From contig NZ_WKEQ01000015.1 in assembly GCF_021605415.1 (NCBI RefSeq), positions 1 through 64,000 on the forward strand: 64,000 bases of DNA, in the 5' to 3' direction. The position numbers and the translations under genes are program-made. Every line of letters begins with the position of its first letter. The stretch's first letter is position 1. The notes beneath the pieces were generated by a model. The model ran no database searches. It was not told the origin of the DNA and saw only the letters and a program-made list of their open reading frames with translations. Source of the DNA: Pseudomonas syringae (lineage in GTDB: Bacteria; Pseudomonadota; Gammaproteobacteria; Pseudomonadales; Pseudomonadaceae). This document shows positions 8,115 to 17,306 of this stretch, in pieces.

Positions 8115-9179
8115 ATGAAGTCGCGCATCTGGCGTCTGGCCGGTGTTGGTTTGCTGTGTGTGGGCATCAGTGCGCAAGCACTGGCCGACGATCCCGAGAA
8201 CCGCAGCCCCAATGGTGGCGGGCGCGGGCCGGATCATCAGGGCAATCATCAGGGCCATGGCGGTAATAATCAGCCGCGCCCGCAGGACAACCCAATCATC
8301 CGGGGCGATAACAGCCGCCAGTTCGAGCACAACGGTCAGCAACCCAACGGCCAACAGCACAACAACGGCCAGTGGCAGAATCAGCCGCACAAGCAGAACC
8401 AGCCACGCCCGGCGTTGGATAACAGCCCGGTGCGCTCGCCGCCGCCACCGCCGCAGTTGCCGGCCAATGACCTGCCGATTTCCCCACGCCCCGACGCCGT
8501 GCGCCAGACCCAGCAACCGCGCCAGGGCTACTATCGCGACGAGCGTCCGCAGAACGGCTATAACAACCAGCAATGGCAGACCGGCACCCGTCCCGGCTAC
8601 AACAACCGGCCCAATGACAACCGTTGGCCCGGGCGCCCCGACGGACACGGCAATGGTTGGGGCCCCGGGCCGCAATATCGCCCGGGTCATGTGATTGACC
8701 GTTTCCCGGATCGCGACTACCGCGTGCCGTATCGCGGCCAGGATTACTACTTCTCCGGTGGCTACTGGTATCGCCCGCAAGGCCCGCGCTATGTCGTGGT
8801 GCAACCGCCACGAGGCATCCGCGTGCAATACCTGCCGGATTATTCACGGGAAGTGTGGATCGGCGGCTCGCTGCTGTTCCTCGCCGCCGGATCCTATTAC
8901 GCCTATCAGGAATCGACTCAGGATTACGTGGTCGTCGAGCCACCGGTCGAGCAGCCACAGCAACCGGCCAGCAACGGCTACGACGTGGTTGCCTACCCGG
9001 CCAACGGCCAGTCGCCGGAGCAGGTCGAGCGTGACGGTTACGAGTGCTATCAATACGCCGTCCAGCAAAGCGGCTTCAACCCGCGCACCGCGACGTACCA
9101 ACCGGCGCCCGAAGTGGTGCAGGCGTATCGTCAGGCCCAAGGCAATTGCCTGGCCAGTCGCGGTTATAGAGTCGAATAA
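8115..9179 (+). CDS. Secreted DUF6515-type protein with Asn/Gln/Pro-rich region
   Basis: 354 aa. A signal peptide ends near ...SAQALADD. Residues about 25-190 are low-complexity and rich in Asn, Gln, Pro, Gly and Arg; a structured C-terminal half follows, with repeated aromatic motifs (FPDRDYRVPYRGQDYYFSGG, YWYRPQGPRYVVV), a hydrophobic LLFLAAGSYYAY segment and a Cys-containing tail (YECYQYAV ... GNCLASRGY). I assign it to the DUF6515-like periplasmic/surface family by overall resemblance; function unknown. ATG 8115 has GAGGAAG upstream. It converges with the CDF gene, and a 12-bp palindrome lies just after its stop. Confidence 0.7.
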   Translation: MKSRIWRLAGVGLLCVGISAQALADDPENRSPNGGGRGPDHQGNHQGHGGNNQPRPQDNPIIRGDNSRQFEHNGQQPNGQQHNNGQWQNQPHKQNQPRPALDNSPVRSPPPPPQLPANDLPISPRPDAVRQTQQPRQGYYRDERPQNGYNNQQWQTGTRPGYNNRPNDNRWPGRPDGHGNGWGPGPQYRPGHVIDRFPDRDYRVPYRGQDYYFSGGYWYRPQGPRYVVVQPPRGIRVQYLPDYSREVWIGGSLLFLAAGSYYAYQESTQDYVVVEPPVEQPQQPASNGYDVVAYPANGQSPEQVERDGYECYQYAVQQSGFNPRTATYQPAPEVVQAYRQAQGNCLASRGYRVE

Positions 9180-9190
9180 CAGCAGCCATG

Positions 9191-9222
9191 AGCTGCAAGC
9201 TTTTAGCTTGAAGCTTGCAGCT
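9191..9222. repeat. 12-bp perfect inverted repeat of the AGCTTGCAGCT family
   Basis: AGCTGCAAGCTT, 8-nt spacer, AAGCTTGCAGCT. The last codons and the stop codon of the CDF gene lie inside it. A related element occurs at 19652-19711. Confidence 0.75.
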
Positions 9223-10108
9223 TGCCACTCATAGCTGTCGTTACAGGATCTGCGTGTACGAGCACTTCGGCTCGTGGGTAGGCGGCGTGAATGGCGGCGG
9301 CGGCCTGATCGCTGATGCCGTGGGCGACGGAAAGCGTCAGATCGCCCGGCAGTTCCAGATGCAATTGCACGAACCAGTGATTGCCCGAGATCCGTGTGCG
9401 CAGATCATGTGCGCCGAGCACGCCCGGTACGGCGCAAGCCAGTTCGAGCATGTGCTGGCTGACGTCCGGCGGCAGTTCTTCGTCCATCAGCACGGCAAAA
9501 CTTTCCCGGGCAATCTGGATGGCGCTCCAGAAAATGTACACGGCGATTGCCAGGCCGAACCACGCATCCAGTTGATGGAAGCCGAATCCGGCCAGCACCA
9601 GCGCAATCAAAATACTGCCGTTGAGCAGCATGTCCGACCGGTAATGCAGCGAGTCCGCGCGCACGGCATTTGAGCCGGTCTGTTTGATGACTTTGTGCTG
9701 CAGCATCAGTAGCGCCAAGGTCAGTAACAGGGAAAACACGATCACGCCAATGCTGATCCACGGCGCGCCGAGGGGCTGCGGATCTTTCAAACGCTCGAAC
9801 GCTTGAAAGGCAATCAGCACCGCACTGCCGCCGATGAACAACGCCTGAGCCATGCCGGCCAGTGATTCAGCCTTGCCGTGTCCGTAACGATGATCGTCAT
9901 CGGCCGGGCGCAGGGCGTAATGCACCGCCAGCAGATTGAGCATCGAGGTGACGCCATCAAGGGCCGAGTCGGTGAGGCCGGCGAGCATGCTCACCGAACC
10001 GCTCAGCCACCACGCGATGGCTTTGGCGACGATCAGCGTGCAGGCCACCGCCACCGAGGCGCGGGTTGCCAGCCGCAGGAGGCGGGCGTGTTCGGTGCTT
10101 GCAGTCAT
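9203..10108 (-). CDS. Cation diffusion facilitator (FieF/YiiP-like metal exporter)
   Basis: 301-aa inner-membrane divalent-metal/proton antiporter. Six membrane helices are followed by a cytoplasmic ferredoxin-like domain (about 215-290). Metal-site residues of the YiiP type are visible: Asp47 and Asp51 in LTDSALDG and the HYRSD motif in TM5. ATG 10108 is preferred over a TTG at 10132. The C-terminal residues (SGKLQASS) are encoded by a REP-like palindrome, so they are probably a recent addition. It is 24 bp downstream of the lipoprotein gene, probably one operon. The substrate is probably Fe or Zn, by family. Confidence 0.88.
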   Translation of the reverse strand: MTASTEHARLLRLATRASVAVACTLIVAKAIAWWLSGSVSMLAGLTDSALDGVTSMLNLLAVHYALRPADDDHRYGHGKAESLAGMAQALFIGGSAVLIAFQAFERLKDPQPLGAPWISIGVIVFSLLLTLALLMLQHKVIKQTGSNAVRADSLHYRSDMLLNGSILIALVLAGFGFHQLDAWFGLAIAVYIFWSAIQIARESFAVLMDEELPPDVSQHMLELACAVPGVLGAHDLRTRISGNHWFVQLHLELPGDLTLSVAHGISDQAAAAIHAAYPRAEVLVHADPVTTAMSGKLQASS

Positions 10109-10132
10109 GGCGGGGCGAGTTCCTTCTTGCAA

Positions 10133-10552
10133 TTAAGCGGCCGGTTGCAGGCCGAACATGGCCAGTTGTTGAGTGCTGCCCTTGTGCTGGATCAGGCGCG
10201 GATCGTCCAGCGGCAGATCACGGCCAAGCTCTTTTTCCAGAATTGCCTGCAATTTCAGGTTATCGACCTGGCCATCCGGGCCAATGGCTTGCTTGAGCTT
10301 GGCCGGATCAACCTGCGCGGTGTGGCCCGGTTCGAAATAGATGGCGCCGGTGGCGAAGTCCACGGCAAACGCAATCAGGCCTGGAACGATATAGAACAGC
10401 AAGCCCACGGCGTCGAGCACGGCGATGGCCGGGTCGATCTTGCCGTCGATCTGGCCACGGCGATCCGGGTAGAAAATCGAGCCGCACGCGGTCACTTGAG
10501 TGAGCAGGGTGGCGACCAGTACACCGCCAATCAGGCGAAAGGGAATGCGCAT
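10133..10552 (-). CDS. Small inner-membrane or periplasmic lipoprotein
   Basis: 139 aa. A type II signal peptide ends in the lipobox VTAC (Cys23). The mature part has a hydrophobic stretch (AVLDAVGLLFYIVPGLIAFAVDFATGAIYF), then an acidic helical tail. Similar small lipoproteins sit beside the CDF gene in other pseudomonads; function unknown. It begins divergently from hrpB, sharing a 109-bp control region, and leads into the CDF gene. Confidence 0.75.
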   Translation of the reverse strand: MRIPFRLIGGVLVATLLTQVTACGSIFYPDRRGQIDGKIDPAIAVLDAVGLLFYIVPGLIAFAVDFATGAIYFEPGHTAQVDPAKLKQAIGPDGQVDNLKLQAILEKELGRDLPLDDPRLIQHKGSTQQLAMFGLQPAA

Positions 10553-10607
10553 GGTGAATCTCCTGAGTCATCTGAAAACGAAGCGTCGTCGTGTGAAGTT
10601 AAGACCC

Positions 10608-10638
10608 TGACGAACGCTCGGCAGTTCGCCGTTATACT
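10608..10638 (+). promoter_or_regulatory. Possible sigma-70 promoter of hrpB
   Basis: TATACT (10633-10638) is a good -10 hexamer 24 bp before the hrpB ATG. A weak -35 (CTGACG, 10608-10613) lies 19 bp upstream of it. Confidence 0.35.
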
Positions 10639-10661
10639 CGGCGATCTGTTTTGGAGCCAGC

Positions 10662-13172
10662 ATGATCTCTCTGCCAATCGATGAAGTTTTACCCGCCCTG
10701 CGTGCAGCGTTGGCGACACGCCACGAAGCCGTGCTCGAAGCGCCGCCCGGTGCCGGTAAAACCACCCGCGTGCCACTGGCCTTGCTCGACGAAGCCTGGC
10801 TGGCCGGGCAGACCATTCTCATGCTCGAACCGCGCCGTCTCGCCGCCCGTGCCGCCGCCGAACGGCTGGCCAGCGAGTTGGGCGAGAAGGTCGGTGAAAC
10901 CGTCGGCTATCGCATTCGCCTCGACAGCAAGGTCGGCCCCGACACCCGCATCGAAGTGGTCACCGAGGGCATTCTCACCCGGCGCTTGCAGGATGACCCG
11001 GCGCTGGAAGGCGTGGGGCTGCTGATCTTCGATGAGTTCCACGAGCGCAGTCTCGACGCCGACCTGGCGCTGGCGCTCAGTCTGAACGGGCGCGAGCTGT
11101 TCCGTGATGAACAGCCGCTGAAGATTTTGCTGATGTCCGCCACCCTCGAAGGCGAGCGCCTGGCCGAACGGCTGAATGACGCGCCGATCCTGCGCAGCGA
11201 AGGCCGGATGTTCCCGGTGACGATGCGCTGGGGGCGACCGTTTCAGCCCGGCGAATACATCGACCAGCGCGTAACGCAAACCGTGCTCGAAGCGCTCAAT
11301 GATGAAACCGGCAGTCTATTGGTGTTCCTGCCGGGGCAAGCCGAAATCCGCCGCGTCCATCAACAGGTCGCCGACGCCTTGGGCGAGCGCAGCGATGTGC
11401 TGTTGTGTCCGTTGCACGGTGAGCTGGATCTGAATGCACAGCGCGCCGCGATCGATCCTGCACCGCCGGGCAAGCGCAAAGTCGTGCTGGCCACCAACAT
11501 TGCCGAAACCAGTCTGACCATCAATGGCGTGCGCGTGGTGATCGACGCCGGGCTGGCGCGGGTGCCGCGTTTCGATCCGGGCAGCGGCATGACTCGCCTC
11601 GATACTCAACGCATCTCCAGGGCCAGCGCCACCCAACGCGCCGGTCGGGCCGGACGTCTGGAACCAGGCGTGTGTTATCGGCTGTGGTCGCAGGATCAGC
11701 ACGAACAACTCGCCGCTTACGGCAGCGCGGAAATTCTCTCGGCGGATCTTGCCGGACTGGCTCTGCAACTCGGCCGTTGGGGCGTGACGCCTGATCAATT
11801 GGTCTGGCTCGACGTGCCGCCCGCAGCGGCCTACGCACAGGCGCAGGATCTATTGGCGCGGCTCGGCGCGATGGACGGTGAAACCCTGAACCGTCACGGT
11901 CAAGCGATGGCCGAACTGCCGGCCCATCCTCGCATCGCTCATTTGTTGCTGCGTGGCCAGGCGTTGGGGTTGGCGACGATGGCGTGCGATGTGGCCGCGT
12001 TACTCGGCGAACGCGACATTTTGCGTGGTGCCGGCGCGGATCTGCACAGTCGTCTGGTGTTGTTGTCCGGCGAAGAGCGGGCCGGGCGCGGTGCTCAGGG
12101 TGGCGTGCAGCGTGCGCGACAACTGGCGCGGCAATATCGCGGCTACCTGAGGGGCAAACCGAGCGAGGCGGTGGCGGATCCCGATCATCCGCGCTGGCTC
12201 GGTGCCTTGCTGGCGCTGGCCTATCCGGATCGCGTCGCCCAGCAACGGCGTGCCGGTGGCGCCGAGTATCGACTCGCCAACGGTCGCGCCGCGCTGTTCG
12301 CCGAGGCCGACAGCCTGATGAAACAACCATGGCTGGTCATCGCCGATCTCGGCAGTCGTCAGGGCCAGCGCGAAGAGCGGATTTACCTCGCGGCGGATTT
12401 CGATCCGGCGTTGTTCGATTCGGTGCTGGCCGAGCAAGTGCATTGCGTCGATCAACTGGACTGGGACGAACGCGAAGGCGTGCTGCGTGCCGAACGCCAG
12501 CGCAAGGTCGGCGAACTGGTGCTCAGCCGCGAACCGCTGACCGGCCTCGATGAAACCGCGCGCAGTCAGGCGTTGGTCAATCTGGTGCGACGCAAGGGTC
12601 TGGAACTGTTGCCGTGGACGCCGGAACTGCGTCAGTGGCAGGCGCGGGTGGCGTTGCTGCGGCAACTCGATCAGGGCGACAGTGAATGGCCGGATGTCAG
12701 TGACGCCGCGTTATTGAAAAACCTTGAACACTGGCTGATGCCGTATCTCGGTAAAGTCTCGCGCTTGAGCCACTTCGCCAACCTGGACTTGTCGAGCATC
12801 GTCCGCAACCTGCTGCCCTGGCCGTTGCCGACGAAGCTCGATGAACTGGCGCCGCATCATCTGAGCGTGCCGTCCGGGTCATCGATTCGCCTGGACTACA
12901 GCGAGTACCCGCCGATTCTTGCGGTGCGTTTGCAGGAATTGTTTGGTTTGGCCGAAACACCCCGGATTGCCGGCGGACGGCAGGTGGTCAAGTTGCATCT
13001 GCTGTCGCCGGCGCGGCGACCGGTGCAGGTGACCCAGGATTTGGCGAACTTCTGGCGCAGCACGTATGCCGAGGTGAAGAAGGATTTGAAAGGGCGCTAT
13101 CCGAAACATTACTGGCCGGATGATCCGCTGGTGGCCGAGGCCACCGCCCGGATCAAACCGCGTAAGAGCTGA
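10662..13172 (+). CDS. hrpB: ATP-dependent helicase HrpB
   Basis: 836-aa DEAH-box superfamily 2 helicase. Walker A GAGKTT lies at about residues 30-35, DEFH at 124-127, the SAT motif (LMSATLEGE) and motif VI (SATQRAGRAGR) follow, then the HA2 and HrpB C-terminal domains. The C-terminus PKHYWPDDPL is diagnostic of HrpB. In E. coli its cellular role is undefined. ATG 10662 has TTGGAG upstream. Length agrees with E. coli HrpB (about 810 aa). Confidence 0.93.
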   Translation: MISLPIDEVLPALRAALATRHEAVLEAPPGAGKTTRVPLALLDEAWLAGQTILMLEPRRLAARAAAERLASELGEKVGETVGYRIRLDSKVGPDTRIEVVTEGILTRRLQDDPALEGVGLLIFDEFHERSLDADLALALSLNGRELFRDEQPLKILLMSATLEGERLAERLNDAPILRSEGRMFPVTMRWGRPFQPGEYIDQRVTQTVLEALNDETGSLLVFLPGQAEIRRVHQQVADALGERSDVLLCPLHGELDLNAQRAAIDPAPPGKRKVVLATNIAETSLTINGVRVVIDAGLARVPRFDPGSGMTRLDTQRISRASATQRAGRAGRLEPGVCYRLWSQDQHEQLAAYGSAEILSADLAGLALQLGRWGVTPDQLVWLDVPPAAAYAQAQDLLARLGAMDGETLNRHGQAMAELPAHPRIAHLLLRGQALGLATMACDVAALLGERDILRGAGADLHSRLVLLSGEERAGRGAQGGVQRARQLARQYRGYLRGKPSEAVADPDHPRWLGALLALAYPDRVAQQRRAGGAEYRLANGRAALFAEADSLMKQPWLVIADLGSRQGQREERIYLAADFDPALFDSVLAEQVHCVDQLDWDEREGVLRAERQRKVGELVLSREPLTGLDETARSQALVNLVRRKGLELLPWTPELRQWQARVALLRQLDQGDSEWPDVSDAALLKNLEHWLMPYLGKVSRLSHFANLDLSSIVRNLLPWPLPTKLDELAPHHLSVPSGSSIRLDYSEYPPILAVRLQELFGLAETPRIAGGRQVVKLHLLSPARRPVQVTQDLANFWRSTYAEVKKDLKGRYPKHYWPDDPLVAEATARIKPRKS

Positions 13173-13184
13173 AGATCTTTTGAT

Positions 13185-14267
13185 CTATGGCGTCGCCGGC
13201 AACAAAAACCGCGCAATCACCGGCAGATGGTCGGAAATCCGCAATGTATCGTCCTGCCGCACCGTCGCCTCGATCCGTTTGATCTTCAGGCTGTAAAACA
13301 AATAATCAACGGTGCGATCCGGGCCGTTGAGGCCGGGGTCGTTGGGGTAGTGGGTCAGCCAGTCTGCGCGGTCGGCGCCGCTCGCTTCGTTGTTGGTGGG
13401 GATCATCGGGTATTTGTCCCACAGCAGGTGCAACGGGCTGTCGGCGGTATAGGGCGTGCGTTGTTCGGCGGACAGGCGTCGGTACTGGCCGAGCGGTAAC
13501 AGATTGAAGTCGCCGCCGATCAACCATGGCGTGCCTTGGCTTTCGTACTTGTCGAGCACCTTGGTGATGGCCTGCACCTGGTTTCGCAACGTGTCGTCAT
13601 TCGGTTGGCTGGCCCGCTCCAGGTGCGTATTGATCACCACCAGTTGCCCGCTATCACTCAGTGGCAGCGTGGTTGCGAGCAAGGCATTTTTAGGCTGGAA
13701 CTGGCGGCTGATGAAATTGCTCGAGGCCACCGGCAGTTGCACACGCTCGGCATGTTCGATGCGGTAGCGGCTGAGGGTGGCGAGTTGTCGGCCGACGCTG
13801 CCGTAGATGTGCGGCTCGGGGACGAAATCGGCTTTCCAGTCGAAGGCACTGACGCTGCACGGGTACAGGTCGGCGACCCGCTCCTGCAGTAATTTGAGTT
13901 GATTCTGATAGTCGCTGGCCTTGGCGCCGTCATCCAGTTCCTGTAACAACACCACGTCAGGTTTTTCATCGCGAATGACTCGCGCCACTTCGTCGAGGCT
14001 GAAGGCCATGTCTTCCAGAGTCGGCGCTTCATCGTTGCCACCGGCCAGGTCGTTCCAGAACACATAGCGCTTGCCGGCGAGATATTGCACGTTCCAGGTC
14101 ATGACCTTCAACGCCTGGCCCGACACCAGCGTGGGGGATTGCGCGGCGCAACTGACCGGCAAGGTTTCCCTGGCATCGGGGCGCCAGGTCAGGCTGTAGA
14201 TCAATGCGCCAGTCACGGCGATGGCGAGCAATACGAACAACACGGTGTAGCGCAGTAGACGGGTCAT
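13185..14267 (-). CDS. Membrane-anchored endonuclease/exonuclease/phosphatase family protein
   Basis: 360 aa. An N-terminal hydrophobic anchor (RLLRYTVLFVLLAIAVTGALIY) places the catalytic domain in the periplasm. EEP-fold motifs appear in order: MTWNVQYL, LLQELDDG (metal Glu), NTHLER, GGDFNLLP and the C-terminal SDHLPV (catalytic His). The fold covers nucleases, sphingomyelinases and inositol phosphatases, so the substrate is undecided. Its 3' end is 12 bp from the hrpB stop (convergent). Confidence 0.82.
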   Translation of the reverse strand: MTRLLRYTVLFVLLAIAVTGALIYSLTWRPDARETLPVSCAAQSPTLVSGQALKVMTWNVQYLAGKRYVFWNDLAGGNDEAPTLEDMAFSLDEVARVIRDEKPDVVLLQELDDGAKASDYQNQLKLLQERVADLYPCSVSAFDWKADFVPEPHIYGSVGRQLATLSRYRIEHAERVQLPVASSNFISRQFQPKNALLATTLPLSDSGQLVVINTHLERASQPNDDTLRNQVQAITKVLDKYESQGTPWLIGGDFNLLPLGQYRRLSAEQRTPYTADSPLHLLWDKYPMIPTNNEASGADRADWLTHYPNDPGLNGPDRTVDYLFYSLKIKRIEATVRQDDTLRISDHLPVIARFLLPATP

Positions 14268-14343
14268 GGCTCGGCTTATTAGCGTTACAGAAAGTGGCCC
14301 CGAGCATACCTGACGGCAGTGTCGTAGCCCAAGCGCGGCGCGG

Positions 14344-15018
14344 TCAGACGATTCTGTCCTGTATGTCAGGCCGTTCGCTGATCAGCATGAACAATCTGAA
14401 CAGCACTACGCCGGTGAACAGTTGCAGGAAGCTGTGGGCACTGTCGATCAGCACGGCGAGCAGCGGGTGTTGTGGCTCCGGGTAAATCTCCATGGTCGCG
14501 CCCTTGAGCAGCCATAGCGGGATCATCACGCACAGAATGCAGACCAGAATTCGCAGAAAATTCCCACGACTCAGACGCAGACTTTCTTTCATCGCCTGTA
14601 ACGGGCCGAAACCCCGCAGCACTAGCAAATACTCGCCGAACGCCAAGGTGACCATCAGGTATAAACCCGGCAGGAAATACAACGACAGCCCGAGCAGGAT
14701 CAGCAAGGTGTTGAGCGCCGTCAGCACGGCGAAACGCGGCCACATCGTCGCAGCCATCGCCAGCAGATCACGGTTGCGTGGCGATTCGCCCCGGGTGCGA
14801 GCATCGAGAAACAGAATCAGCGCGCCGGTGTACAGCGGATACACCAGCAACCCGACGATGACGGTGATAGCCGAATAGTTGTCCGGGCCGCTGGAATGCT
14901 CCACCACTCGCTGCAGCACCGCTTCGAAAATCACCAGCGGCAGACACAACTGAACGATCTGGCCCAGATTGCGTTTGAAGAAATACAACGAGTCGCGCAG
15001 GACATCCAAGACTTTCAT
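14344..15018 (-). CDS. YciC-family (UPF0259) inner-membrane protein
   Basis: 224 aa with about six hydrophobic segments beginning KVLDVLRDSLYFFKRNLGQI. This opening plus the RLSRGNFLRIL segment is typical of YciC proteins of enterics (about 247 aa), whose role is unknown. I start at ATG 15018; the longer frame begins with a basic, non-membrane stretch of 29 residues unlike the family. Convergent neighbours: none; the next gene is divergent, with 179 bp between starts. Confidence 0.75.
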   Translation of the reverse strand: MKVLDVLRDSLYFFKRNLGQIVQLCLPLVIFEAVLQRVVEHSSGPDNYSAITVIVGLLVYPLYTGALILFLDARTRGESPRNRDLLAMAATMWPRFAVLTALNTLLILLGLSLYFLPGLYLMVTLAFGEYLLVLRGFGPLQAMKESLRLSRGNFLRILVCILCVMIPLWLLKGATMEIYPEPQHPLLAVLIDSAHSFLQLFTGVVLFRLFMLISERPDIQDRIV

Positions 15019-15197
15019 GGGTCGGTATCGCAGGTCAAAAGCAGGCGCCCACTTTAACCGATGAAGCGGGGCAGGGCGCAAACGTAAACGTTCGGTAAAG
15101 GCCATTGAAACATTCTGTCGCAGCCTCCATTACGGACGGGCACCTTGCTCAAACGTGGGCGAGGGCACCGTTATCTCCGGCAATCTACGAGGTCGCC

Positions 15198-15950
15198 ATG
15201 AACAGCGAAGAACAAACCCTGATCGATGGACTGTTTTCCCGTCTGCAACAAGCCGAAACGGAGGCAGCCCCGCGCGACGCCCAGGCCGAGACGCGGATCA
15301 AGGAACACCTGACGCGCCAGCCGGCGGCAGGTTATTTCATGACCCAGGCGATTTTGGTGCAAGAGGCCGCCCTCAAAAGCCTCGATGAACAGAACAAGCA
15401 ACTGTCGGCGCAAGTCCAGCAATTGCAGGCCGAACTGCAAGCGACCAAGTCGCAAAACCCTGCGCCCGCGACAAGCGGCGGCGGGTTCCTTTCCAGCATT
15501 TTTGGTGGCAGCTCGCGCCCGGCGCCGAGCCAGAGTGCGCCGGCATCTACCGGCGGCTGGCGTGAACCGGCGCGTCCGAGCTTCGGCTCGCCTGCGCCGC
15601 AGCAGAACTTCGGCGCACCGCCGCCCAATTATCCACAGCAGCAAGCGGCGCCAGCGGGTGGCAACAGCTTCCTCGGTGGCGCGCTGAAAACAGCGGCCGG
15701 CGTAGCGGGTGGCGTGATGCTGGCGCAAGGCATCAGCAGCCTGTTTCATCACAATCAGACGCCTGAAGAAATCGTCGAAGTGATCAAGGAAGAGCCGGCC
15801 CAGGTCAATGACCAAAGTAACAGCGGCTGGGGCGACGACCAGCGCATGGCCGGCAACGATACCTTCAACAACGACCAGGGCGGCTTCAGTGACGCCGACT
15901 ACAGCGATGACAACTCATCGTTCTTCGGCGACGACGATTCCTACGTCTGA
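15198..15950 (+). CDS. DUF2076 protein
   Basis: 250 aa. An N-terminal helical domain (NSEEQTLIDGLFSRLQQAE) contains a coiled coil (about 55-95: EQNKQLSAQVQQLQAEL); next come a Gly/Ser/Pro-rich linker with GGGFLSSIFGGSSRP, a hydrophobic Gly/Ala segment (FLGGALKTAAGVAGGVMLAQG) and an acidic Asp-rich tail (DADYSDDNSSFFGDDDS). This order is the DUF2076 layout. Function unknown; the hydrophobic segment suggests membrane association. ATG 15198 is chosen because upstream codons are not family-like. Confidence 0.75.
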   Translation: MNSEEQTLIDGLFSRLQQAETEAAPRDAQAETRIKEHLTRQPAAGYFMTQAILVQEAALKSLDEQNKQLSAQVQQLQAELQATKSQNPAPATSGGGFLSSIFGGSSRPAPSQSAPASTGGWREPARPSFGSPAPQQNFGAPPPNYPQQQAAPAGGNSFLGGALKTAAGVAGGVMLAQGISSLFHHNQTPEEIVEVIKEEPAQVNDQSNSGWGDDQRMAGNDTFNNDQGGFSDADYSDDNSSFFGDDDSYV

Positions 15951-16086
15951 CCCGCCATTCGTCCGGAGCGCCCGAGCGCTCCGGGGCGATGATTCGCGTA
16001 ATCCTCCTGTGGACTGGCATACTGGGCGCCTTTTCGGGCAAGGCGCCTGATCCGGCTCATGCGCAAGCGCGCCCACAGGAACTCCG

Positions 16087-16566
16087 GTGAAAAAAATCGC
16101 AGTGTTCGCCGACGTGCAGAACCTCTACTACACCGTGCGTCAGGCCTATGGTTGTCACTTCAACTATGCGGCGTTGTGGGCGGATATCAGCAAACAGGGC
16201 CAGATCGTCGAGGCCTACGCCTACGCCATCGATCGCGGCGACAGCAAGCAGCAGCAGTTCCAGCAGATCCTGCGCAACCTCGGTTTTACCGTAAAACTCA
16301 AACCCTACATCCAGCGCAGCGACGGCTCGGCCAAGGGCGACTGGGACGTGGGTATTACCCTCGACATCATGGACGCGGCCGATCACGTCGACGAAGTGGT
16401 GCTGGCTTCCGGTGATGGCGATTTCGACATGCTGCTCGAACGCATCATCACCAAGCACGGCGTACAAGCCGTCGCATACGGCGTGCCCGGCCTGACCGCC
16501 AACTCGCTGATCCGCGCCGCCAGCCGTTATGTGCCCATCGAAGGCGCGTTGCTGCTTAAAAATTGA
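16087..16566 (+). CDS. NYN-domain (PIN-like) putative ribonuclease
   Basis: 159-aa single-domain protein of the LabA/DUF88 NYN family, a PIN-like nuclease fold. Acidic metal-site motifs are present: VFADVQNLYY near residue 8, KGDWDVGITLDIM in the middle, and LASGDGDFDMLL. Family members are thought to process RNA. GTG start with CAGGAA at the right distance. It is followed 24 bp later by the exonuclease gene, so the two may be cotranscribed. Confidence 0.82.
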   Translation: MKKIAVFADVQNLYYTVRQAYGCHFNYAALWADISKQGQIVEAYAYAIDRGDSKQQQFQQILRNLGFTVKLKPYIQRSDGSAKGDWDVGITLDIMDAADHVDEVVLASGDGDFDMLLERIITKHGVQAVAYGVPGLTANSLIRAASRYVPIEGALLLKN

Positions 16567-16590
16567 ATGAACGAACGGAGTTGAACCGGT

Positions 16591-17196
16591 TTGGAACGCA
16601 TCGCAGTCATCGACTTTGAAACCACTGGCCTGTCACCGAACAGCAGCTGCCGCGCGACGGAAATCGCTGTGGTCATGCTGGAAAACGGCCGCATCGTCGA
16701 GCGTTACCAAAGCCTGATGAATACTGGCGTACGCGTCCCGGCCTTCATCGAACAACTCACCGGCATCAGCAACGCCATGCTGCGCACCGCGCCGCCGGCC
16801 GAATGGGTGATGAACGAAGTCAACGAATTCGTCGGCTGCACGCCACTGCTTGCTCACAACGCCTCCTTCGACCAGAAATTCTGGGACTTCGAACTGGGCC
16901 GCATCAAACGCACCCGCCTGCAAAACTTCGCCTGTTCGCTGCTGCTGGCCCGCCGACTGATGCCGGCCGCGCCGAACCACAAACTCGGCACCCTCACCAC
17001 GTTCGCCCGCCTGCCTCACACCGGCCAGGCTCACCGTGCGATGGCCGATGCCGAAATGGCGGCCAACCTGATGGCGCATCTGGCGGGGGAACTGCGCCAG
17101 AAGCATGGGGTGCGTGAGCTGAACCATGATCTGTTGTGCAAGTTGCAGAAGGTACCGGCGGCGAAGGTAGCGGAGCATTTGCAGCGGTATCGCTGA
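16591..17196 (+). CDS. DEDDh 3'-5' exonuclease (DnaQ-like)
   Basis: 201 aa. All DEDDh motifs are present: ExoI VIDFETTGLSP, ExoII AHNASFDQKFW, and ExoIII HRAMADAEMAANL. It resembles the free-standing epsilon-like exonucleases rather than the dedicated replicative subunit. A TTG start at 16591 with GGAG upstream brings the first catalytic Asp to residue 8, which fits the family. Confidence 0.85.
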   Translation: MERIAVIDFETTGLSPNSSCRATEIAVVMLENGRIVERYQSLMNTGVRVPAFIEQLTGISNAMLRTAPPAEWVMNEVNEFVGCTPLLAHNASFDQKFWDFELGRIKRTRLQNFACSLLLARRLMPAAPNHKLGTLTTFARLPHTGQAHRAMADAEMAANLMAHLAGELRQKHGVRELNHDLLCKLQKVPAAKVAEHLQRYR

Positions 17197-17306
17197 TCTC
17201 GTAGGAGCGTATCTGTACCGGCGGGATTTACCGCTTTTGTTCCTTATCTTTCGGCGTCGGCCTTTTTAGAATGTCCGGTCTTCCTGCCCTGATTCCGAGT
17301 CGCCCC

